From Kitasatospora paranensis (GTDB taxonomy: Bacteria > Actinomycetota > Actinomycetes > Streptomycetales > Streptomycetaceae): DNA of 64,000 bases. Both the position numbers and the translations under genes were made by a program. Under the pieces are notes generated by a model that saw only the letters and a list, made by a program, of their open reading frames with translations, made no database searches and was not told the origin of the DNA. Below, piece after piece: positions 43,099-49,815 of this stretch. The first letter of the stretch is position 1, and each line of letters begins with the position of its first letter. The stretch lies in the NCBI RefSeq assembly GCF_039544005.1, contig NZ_BAABKV010000001.1, positions 8,060,001-8,124,000 on the forward strand, written 5' to 3'.

Positions 43099-44224
43099 GT
43101 CCAGCCTCCCGGACGGTCGGGCGTCCCACCGTGCAGGGCGGCGTGGAACGGATCGCCGGGGCCGATCTCGCCGGCCTTCACCGTGGCGTCGGTGAAGGCG
43201 GACTTGTAGAGGGCGCTGACCAGTTCGAGACTGGTGCGCCCGTCGGCCCCGCTGGCCCGCGGCCGCCGCCCCGCCCGCAGGTCGCGCAGCAGCGAACGCA
43301 GCTGCGCCAGATGCGAGCTGGGTACGTCGGCCCCCATGTCGCGCCAGGTGGCGAGCTCCTCCGGGGCGACCCCGGGGGCCGGGGTGATCCGCCAGTTCTC
43401 GTTCGCGTGCTGGTACAGGTGGGTCAGCTCGACGGTGCCGCGCTCGCAGTCGATCCGGATCCGGCTCGTCTCGTCTGGGCTGACCACGCTGTTGACGACG
43501 GTGGCCAGGGCGCCGCTGCCGAAGCGGACCAGCGCGGTGGAGACGTCCTCGGTCTCCACGTCGTGGACCAGCCGTCCGGCCATGGCCCGCACCTCCGACC
43601 ACGGCCCGAGCAGTTCCACCAGCAGGTCCATCTGGTGGATGCCGTGGCCCAGCGCGGGGCCGCCGCCCTCCGCGGCCCAAGTGCCGCGCCAGGGCGCGGC
43701 GTAGTACTCGGCGCCGCGGTACCAGGTGGTCTGGCAGTGCGCCACCAGCGGGCGGCCCATGGCCTGCCGCTCGATCAGGGAGCGGACGTGTTCCGCCCCG
43801 AGCCGAAGCGGTGTTGGAAGACGATGGCCGCGTACGGTCCGCCGTCGGTGCCCTCGGCCGCCTCCATGGCGGCGAACTCCTCCAGCGACCGGGACGGCGG
43901 CTTCTCGCACCAGACCCAGGCGCCGGCCCGCAGCGCCGCCACGGTCTGCTCCCGGTGGAAGGCCGGCGGCGAGCAGATGCCGACCAGGTCGGGCTGCTGC
44001 TCCGCGAGCATGCGGTCGAGGTCGGTGTAGGCGTGCGGCACGGCGCCGTCGGCGCAGAACGTGCGCACGGAATCCTCGTCGATGTCGACGGCGGCGACGA
44101 CCTCGACCTCGTCGGCCAGCGTGCGGAACGCCGGGAGGTGCGAATGGCGGGCGATGGCCCCGGTGCCGACCAGCGCGGCCCGGATACGCCTGCCCTGTGG
44201 AGTGCGCGGAGACAGGGTGAACAC
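43095..44224 (-). CDS. Gfo/Idh/MocA-family oxidoreductase, frameshifted as sequenced
   Basis: The N-terminal Rossmann domain reads RIRAALVGTGAIARHSHLPA, EVVAAVDIDEDSVRTFCADG and AGAWVWCEKPPSRSLEEFAA, where the EKP motif carries the catalytic Lys. One extra base in the C4 run at 43796-43799 continues FQHRFGSGAEHVRSLIERQA, then WAAEGGGPALGHGIHQMDLL and DETSRIRIDCERGTVELTHL. The repaired length is 376 residues. The G-H-G-I-H block matches the family's catalytic D/G-xxxH region. It is an NAD(P)-dependent sugar oxidoreductase, probably acting on rhamnogalacturonan-derived sugars. Its GTG start has AGAGGA very close. Confidence 0.85.
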
Positions 44225-44342
44225 TTCCTCTCGATGACGGTGCCGCGCTCGCCGTCGGACGACCGGTGCGGGTTGCGGGCGGGCCCACGGGCGGTGGCCT
44301 CGCGGGCGGGTTTGTGGAGCACCGGCAGACGGGTCGGGCGGC

Positions 44343-44999
44343 TCAGGCGTCGCCGCCGGCCGGCCGGAGCCGCCCGTTGCGGGCGACGACCGCCGAGACC
44401 GCGAAGGCCAGCGGACCGGCCATGAAAGCGGCGAACGCCGGCACCACCGCGATGAGCACCCCGGTGAAGGCCAGGGCCGTGACGGCCAGCGGCAGGGTGG
44501 ACAGCACCGCCCTGACCTGCCCGGCCGCCATGCGGACCGCGGCCCGCCAGGAGACCCGGGAGGCCGCCCGGCAGCCGACGGCCAGCAGGGCGAACCCGAC
44601 GGCCGCGGTACCCAGCAGGACCAGCGCGCCGGCCTCCGCCCGGTACCCGGGCATTCGCGCGTCCAGCACCACCGCGGTCTCGAACCGGACCAGGGCGACG
44701 ACCGCCAGGAGCACGCACTCCAGCACCAGCCCCGCCGCCAGGTCGCGGCGGACCACCCGGGCGAAGGTGCGCAGCAGCGGCGGCTCCCGCCTGCGGTGCC
44801 AGTCCGCGACGATCTCGGATGCGGCGCACCAGGAGGCGCCGGCCGTGACCACGGGCAGGGCGAAGAGCAGGAACAGCGCCCCCACGGCCATGGTCTCGGC
44901 CGCGGTGCGCACCTGCTCCGCCCGCTCGGGGCCGAGCGCCACCTGGGCCCGCCGGCGGGCCCCGGGCGTGCCCGGGCGGTGCTGCGCCACCGGCCTCAT
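44343..44999 (-). CDS. DUF624 (YesL-like) membrane protein
   Basis: The 218-residue product has about five membrane segments: TMAVGALFLLFALPVVTAGA, LAAGLVLECVLLAVVALVRF, AGALVLLGTAAVGFALLAVG and two near the C-terminus. The early part ALPVVTAGASWCAASEIV fits the DUF624 signature (P-V-V-T-x-G/A). YesL, its Bacillus relative, stands next to the YesOPQ rhamnogalacturonan transporter. Here the ATG overlaps the stop of the second permease gene (ATGA), the same association. Confidence 0.85.
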   Translation of the reverse strand: MRPVAQHRPGTPGARRRAQVALGPERAEQVRTAAETMAVGALFLLFALPVVTAGASWCAASEIVADWHRRREPPLLRTFARVVRRDLAAGLVLECVLLAVVALVRFETAVVLDARMPGYRAEAGALVLLGTAAVGFALLAVGCRAASRVSWRAAVRMAAGQVRAVLSTLPLAVTALAFTGVLIAVVPAFAAFMAGPLAFAVSAVVARNGRLRPAGGDA

Positions 45000-45892
45000 C
45001 CCTTCAGTCCGCTCGACGTCGCGCCGTCCACCAGGAGCCGCTGGAAGGCGAGGAAGAACAGGAAGACCGGGAGGAGGGCGAGGATCGACATCGCCATCAT
45101 GGGACCGTAGGACGTCATGGTCGTCTGGTCGACGAAGAGCGAAAGCCCGATCGGTACCGTGAAGTTGGCGGTGTCGTTGAGGTAGACGAGCTGGGTGAAG
45201 AAGTCGTTCCACGTCCAGATGAAGCTGAAGATGGCACTGGTGATCAGCGCGGGGCGGGTCAGCGGCAGCAGGACGTGGAAGAACGTCCGGTAGGGCCCGC
45301 AGCCGTCCATCCGGGCCGCCTCGTCGATCTCCCGCGGCACACCGCGCATGAACTGGACCATCAGGAAGATGAAGAACGCCTCGGTGGCCAGGAACTTCGG
45401 CGCGATGATCGGCAGGTCGGTGTTGATCCAGCCGAACTGCTTGAAGATCGCGTACTGCGGCACGATCAGCACGTGGTACGGGAGCAGGATCGTGACCACC
45501 ATGGCGCCGAACAGGACGGAGCGGCCCCGGAACTGCAGCCGGCTGAACGCGTACGCGGCCAGCGAGCAGGAGGCCAGCGTGCCGACCACCGCGCAGACCG
45601 AGATGATCAGCGAGTTCGTGAAGAACCGGCCGAAGGTGACACTCGGGTTGGCGTGCCAGCCATCGGGGAAGTTCTGCGTCGTCCAGTGCAGCGGCCACGG
45701 CCGATTGGACGTCACGATCTCCGTCGCCGGCTTGAACGAGGTGCCGAGCATCCAGATGACGGGGTACACCACCACCAGCACGATGACGACGACCGTCGCG
45801 TGCCAGAGCAGTGTCCGGCCGGTGCCGCGCCGGCGCGGGCGGCGAGCGGCGGTCAGCGGCCCCGGTGCGGCCGCCAGGATCGGGTCGCTCAT
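44996..45892 (-). CDS. Carbohydrate ABC transporter permease (MalG type)
   Basis: The 298-residue product has six membrane helices and the EAA loop PREIDEAARMDGCGPYRTFF for ATPase contact at about residues 190-209. MLGTSFKPATEIVTSNRPWP near the N-terminus is typical of MalG/CUT1 second permeases. Its ATG overlaps the first permease stop by four bases. It imports oligosaccharides together with the adjacent permease and binding protein. No ATPase gene is present, so a shared MsiK-type ATPase encoded elsewhere is expected. Confidence 0.93.
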   Translation of the reverse strand: MSDPILAAAPGPLTAARRPRRRGTGRTLLWHATVVVIVLVVVYPVIWMLGTSFKPATEIVTSNRPWPLHWTTQNFPDGWHANPSVTFGRFFTNSLIISVCAVVGTLASCSLAAYAFSRLQFRGRSVLFGAMVVTILLPYHVLIVPQYAIFKQFGWINTDLPIIAPKFLATEAFFIFLMVQFMRGVPREIDEAARMDGCGPYRTFFHVLLPLTRPALITSAIFSFIWTWNDFFTQLVYLNDTANFTVPIGLSLFVDQTTMTSYGPMMAMSILALLPVFLFFLAFQRLLVDGATSSGLKG

Positions 45893-46860
45893 CGGTTCCC
45901 TCCATCCCCGTAGAAGACCCACACCCGGGAGAGCCGGAACATCAGCGCGGTGAGCACCGCGACCGTCGCCAGCAGGACCCAGGCCATGGCCGAGGCGTAG
46001 CCGAACTGGAAGTCCGTGAAGCCCTTCTGGTACAGGTACAGCGTGTAGAACAGCGTCGAGTCCGCCGGGCCGCCGGTGCCGCCGCTGATCACGAACGCGG
46101 GCGTGAACGCCTGGAAGGAGTTGATGGTCTCCAGCAGCACGTTGAAGAAGATGACCGGCGACAGGAGCGGCAGCGTGATGTGCCGGAACCGAGCCCACCG
46201 ACGGGCCCCGTCGATGTCCGCCGCGTCGTACAGCTCCGAGGGGATCTGCTTGAGCCCCGCCATGAAGATCACCATCGGTGCACCGAACTGCCAGCAGGCC
46301 AGCAGGATGATGGCCGGCAGCGCCCAGGTCGGGTCGTTGATGAAGTCGGCATTCGGAAGGCCCAGCGAGCCGAGTCCGTTGCTGACGGCGCCGCCCTGGG
46401 AGAACAGCGACCGCCAGACCAGGGCCACGGCCACGCTGCTGCCCAGCAGCGACGGCAGGTAGAACAGCGAGCGGTACAGGCCGATGCCCCGCCGGCGGCG
46501 GTTGAGCAGCATCGCCACGCCCAGGGCGAGCCCGAGCTTGACCGGGGTCACCACGACCACGTAGGTCAGGGTGACCCGCACCGCGTGGAAGAAGCGGGGG
46601 TCGGCCGTGAACATCTGATGGAAGTTCGCGAAGCCGACCCAGCGCGGCGACTGGAGCAGGTTGTAGTCGGTGAACGAGAGGTAGAGCGAATACACCAGCG
46701 GTCCGAGGGTGAAGACCGCGAGCCCCGCGAACCAGGGCAGCAGGAAGACGTAGCCGGCGGTGCGATCGGCGAAGCCCCGCCTCGGTGTGGTGCGTTGTTC
46801 CTTCTGGGCCGGGGTCGGCGTCGCCGATGCCGACCGGCCGAGTGCGGCGGTCGTACTCAC
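45889..46860 (-). CDS. Carbohydrate ABC transporter permease (MalF type)
   Basis: The 323-residue product begins with a cytoplasmic segment of about 35 residues, then GYVFLLPWFAGLAVFTLGPL, SLYLSFTDYNLLQSPRWVGF and later helices. Its EAA loop is IPSELYDAADIDGARRWARF. The GTG at 46860 has a full AAGGAGG site. This is the first permease of the CUT1 importer, downstream of the binding-protein gene. Confidence 0.92.
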   Translation of the reverse strand: MSTTAALGRSASATPTPAQKEQRTTPRRGFADRTAGYVFLLPWFAGLAVFTLGPLVYSLYLSFTDYNLLQSPRWVGFANFHQMFTADPRFFHAVRVTLTYVVVVTPVKLGLALGVAMLLNRRRRGIGLYRSLFYLPSLLGSSVAVALVWRSLFSQGGAVSNGLGSLGLPNADFINDPTWALPAIILLACWQFGAPMVIFMAGLKQIPSELYDAADIDGARRWARFRHITLPLLSPVIFFNVLLETINSFQAFTPAFVISGGTGGPADSTLFYTLYLYQKGFTDFQFGYASAMAWVLLATVAVLTALMFRLSRVWVFYGDGGNR

Positions 46861-46900
46861 CAGCTTCCTCCTTCTGTCGGGGCGTCGTGGGGGCGGGCGG

Positions 46901-48220
46901 TCAGCCGGCCAGGATCTGCTGGGCCTGCTGCATGAACGACTTCGCACCCTGGGCGGGGCTCTGCTGGTCGAAGCTGACTGCTCCGTAGATCCGCTGCATC
47001 AGCGTCAGCAGCTGGCCGTCGCCCTTCGGCGGCGCGGAGGGCGTGGCGCTCAGCAGCGTGGCGCTCGCCGCCTCGAAGTCGGACACCACCTTGTTGTTCC
47101 CGGTGGCCGAGGCGGCCTGCTGCTTGCGCACCTCCACGTTGGGGAACATGCCCCGGCTGCTGCCCAGCGCGCCCGCCGCCTGCGGGTCGTTCACCAGGAA
47201 GGAGAGCAGCTTCGCCGCCTCCTTGGGGTGCTTGGAGCCGGCGTACACCGACAGCAGCATGGACGGCTTGGCGTACATGCCGGTCCGACCGTTGACGGTC
47301 GGCAGCGGCACCAGCGTCAGGGTGTCCTTGGTGGCGGCCACGTGGCTGGCGAAGATGCTGTCGTAGTCCCATTCGGCCGCCGCCGTGCCCTTGGCCAGCG
47401 GGTCCTCCGCCGGGCCGGCCGTGAGGGTCGCCGTGACGTTCGCCGGGGTCGCCGCGCCGGACTTGCGCAGTCCGGTGCAGAAGGCCCAGAAGTCGGTGAG
47501 GTCGGCCTCGGTGAAGCCGAGCTTGCCGTCGGGGGCATACAGCGGCTTGCCGTGCTGGACGAGCCAGGACTGGAAGGCCGGCCAGGTGCTGCCCGGGTCG
47601 CTGATGCCCGCGACCTTGCCCGCCGACGCGTCGTGCACCTGCTTCGCGAACGCCGCCAGGTCGTCCCACGTCCAGCCGGCCTTGGGCACGTCCACGCCGA
47701 GGGACTTCAGCTTGGCCTCGTTCACCACGAACCCCTGGGTGGCCTGCCCGAACGGGATCGCGACCTGCTTGGAGCCGTCCTTGCCGCTCCCGACGAACTT
47801 GGCGTCCAGGCCGGAGATGTCGACCGTGCCCGACCCGGTGGCGAGGTCCAGCAGCGTGCTGCTCTTGGCGTACTGGCTCTGGTTGCCCCAGTCGATCTGC
47901 ATCAGGTCGGGCGCGCCGCCACCGGCGATCTGGGTGGCCAGCTTCTGGTTGTACGGGCCGAAGGTGGCGTACTGGGTGGTCACCGTGATGCCCGGGTTCG
48001 CCTTCTCGAAGAGGGCGATGGCGTCCTGGGTGGCCTTGGCCCGGGAGGCGTCACCCCACCAGGAGAACGACAGCTTCACGGCGCCGCCGGCCCCGTCGGA
48101 CCCGCTGGAGCCGCTGCCGCACGCGGTGAGCGAGAGGGACGCGGCGACGGTGACGGCCACGGCGGCGGCCCGGAAGGTGCGGCTGCGGCGCGGGCCGGCG
48201 GTGCGGGCACGGGATCTCAT
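46901..48220 (-). CDS. Extracellular sugar-binding lipoprotein of the ABC importer
   Basis: The 439-residue product has a lipoprotein signal (SLSLTACGSG, Cys at about residue 34) and the family-1 solute-binding fold: KLSFSWWGDASRAKATQDAI, FEKANPGITVTTQYATFGPY, QIAGGGAPDLMQIDWGNQSQ and GWTWDDLAAFAKQVHDASAG. It captures sugars at the membrane for the two adjacent permeases. Given the adjacent PL4 lyase and YesL-like protein, rhamnogalacturonan oligosaccharides are the likely cargo. AGAGGAG lies 8 nt before the ATG. Confidence 0.92.
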   Translation of the reverse strand: MRSRARTAGPRRSRTFRAAAVAVTVAASLSLTACGSGSSGSDGAGGAVKLSFSWWGDASRAKATQDAIALFEKANPGITVTTQYATFGPYNQKLATQIAGGGAPDLMQIDWGNQSQYAKSSTLLDLATGSGTVDISGLDAKFVGSGKDGSKQVAIPFGQATQGFVVNEAKLKSLGVDVPKAGWTWDDLAAFAKQVHDASAGKVAGISDPGSTWPAFQSWLVQHGKPLYAPDGKLGFTEADLTDFWAFCTGLRKSGAATPANVTATLTAGPAEDPLAKGTAAAEWDYDSIFASHVAATKDTLTLVPLPTVNGRTGMYAKPSMLLSVYAGSKHPKEAAKLLSFLVNDPQAAGALGSSRGMFPNVEVRKQQAASATGNNKVVSDFEAASATLLSATPSAPPKGDGQLLTLMQRIYGAVSFDQQSPAQGAKSFMQQAQQILAG

Positions 48221-48562
48221 GGACGGAACTCCTCTGGGTGGGAAGGGCGAGGGGGTGGGCGCGGTCGGGCCGACGGGCGGGCCCGCGTCGCCCGGATGCG
48301 GGCGGTCCGGGCCCGTGCGGGCCTTCGTGGCGAGCGGCCGACGACGCGCCGGGGTTGCGAGCGGGAGAGGGGGCGGGGGAGAGCCGGGGAGAAGGGGAGC
48401 GGGGGGAACGATGCGGGCGGTCGGCGCGAGCGGACCGGCTCCGCGTCGACGGGCTCGGGCGCCCCGTGGCGTGGTGCGGTGATGCGTCGTCCGGTCGGGG
48501 GAGAGGGGTGCAGCGGTCCGACGTTCGTGCCGGAGGCGGTCGGCCGGGGAGCCCGGCGCGGC

Positions 48563-48882
48563 CTACGTCCCCGCAGCGCCGCGCTGCGTCGGGCGGCGGA
48601 CGCCTAACGCCTCGACCGCGGGGCCGATCCTGCCCGCGGCGGGCACCCCGGCCCGCTCGGCCGCGACAGACTTCCTTCCGAGGGCGGGCAGGTGCGGCCG
48701 CTCCGCGATCCGACGGTGCGTCCGGCCGGGGCGGTCCGCCAGGGGCACCTCGGCACAGCCGAGTCCGTACCGGCGGTCCGCGTCGAGCATCAGCGGTGCG
48801 TCCGAGTCGGCGTGGCACCAGCACGGAGGGCCCGGGCCGGCACCGCAACGGCGGTGATCCGCTGGGCAACATCGGCCAGCAT
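48563..48882 (-). CDS. Possible small leading gene of the importer operon, frame uncertain
   Basis: ATG 48882 has a perfect GAAGGAGG site (48894-48887) and begins MLADVAQRITAVAVPARALR, stopping after 30 codons. A neighbouring frame then shows coding-like composition (APLMLDADRRYGLGCAEVPL, ADRPGRTHRRIAERPHLPAL) to a stop at 48563. A small frameshift could join them into about 105 residues. I do not recognise the product. It may be a real small protein, a leader peptide, or decayed sequence. It lies within the predicted 5' part of the importer transcript. Confidence 0.3.
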
Positions 48883-48936
48883 CGGGCCTCCTTCTCAGAT
48901 CAATGCCGTTCGTGGACCCGGCCGCCATGGGATGGG

Positions 48937-48990
48937 ACGCTACGGCGCCCCCGTCGAGGGCGTCAAGGGATTGGCTGAAACGATTTTTTG
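48937..48990 (-). promoter_or_regulatory. Importer operon promoter with LacI-type half-site
   Basis: On the minus strand, TTGACG (48966-48961), 18 nt, TAGCGT (48942-48937). Just upstream, CTGAAACG (plus, 48975-48982) and the AT-rich run after it resemble the CGTTTCAA/TTGAAACG half-site found before rhaI and the PL4 gene. Confidence 0.55.
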
Positions 48991-49815
48991 AGGGTTCAGG
49001 GCGGCCCACGCACACACTGCAGTCCGTCCCGCGGTATCCCGTCCGACTCGGCCCGACCTGCACTCTGACCGGCCGGTGGACCCGAGCGGAGCGGAGCTGC
49101 CGGACGGCGTCGCGGGCCGTCGAGGACCGTTGTCGGGGCCACGTCGGAAACGTCTCTCGAGACCATCGCATGAATCGATGCAGGATCGGTCGCTCCGACG
49201 GACCGACGGCCGGGACCGCCATCCGGCGGCCGCATTCATGTCGGCCGGGCCGGCCGCCGCCCGATGCGGGCTCGGTGCGGCCCGGCAGGCGCGGAGGGGA
49301 GGCCGCAGGGCCGCGTCGTCGGCGAGGCCGGCCGTGTCGACCGGCTTGCCGACGCCGGGCGGCGGCACTCCGCGGCCGAGCTCACTTGATCCGTTTCAAT
49401 TCCGTTCAGTCCGTCCGCCGAATGGCCGCCGCCACGGACTCGGGCCGCCGGAGGCTGTCCTTCGTCCGCCGGAGGTGCCGCCCTCGTGTCTTCGCGCCTC
49501 TGCCGCGGAGCCCGCCGACCTCCCGGCCAGGCTGTGTGACCTGCCATGTTGGGTGTACACCAGCCGAGCCGGAGGCCCGCCGCGGCGTGCGCCGCCGTCT
49601 GCGGCACCGATCCGGGCCGTGGAGGCGTTCTTGCGCCGCGCCCCTTCCCAACCGCGTACCCACTCGCTAGCTTGGTCGCCGGAAAGCGCTTGCCACGTTT
49701 CAATCGCATGCTCGGCGATCGTGGCAAGGGCATGCCCCGCGCTCGCCGGAGCGCCCACCCGGGGCCGATTCCCCCGCTTTCACCCGGCCATCGCCGCGCA
49801 GCACGAGGAGCCCTG
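48991..49815. other. Upstream region of the lyase gene, no gene seen
   Basis: About 825 bases contain no frame with both a ribosome site and coding-like composition. It holds CGTTTCAA sites at 49392-49399 and 49696-49703. A 9-bp inverted repeat CTTGCCACG (49689-49697) / CGTGGCAAG (49720-49728) and a possible -10 TAGCTT (49668-49673) are also present. Together these suggest a regulated promoter for the lyase. Confidence 0.5.
49696..49703. promoter_or_regulatory. CGTTTCAA element near the PL4 promoter
   Basis: An exact copy of the half-site in the rhaI operator (39830-39837) and at 49392-49399. It sits about 20-30 bases downstream of a TAGCTT -10 candidate, a repressor-like placement. Confidence 0.5.

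Noticed and set aside
48051..48872. Minus-strand frame covering the binding-protein start
   Set aside because: It overlaps the well-supported lipoprotein gene and has random composition.
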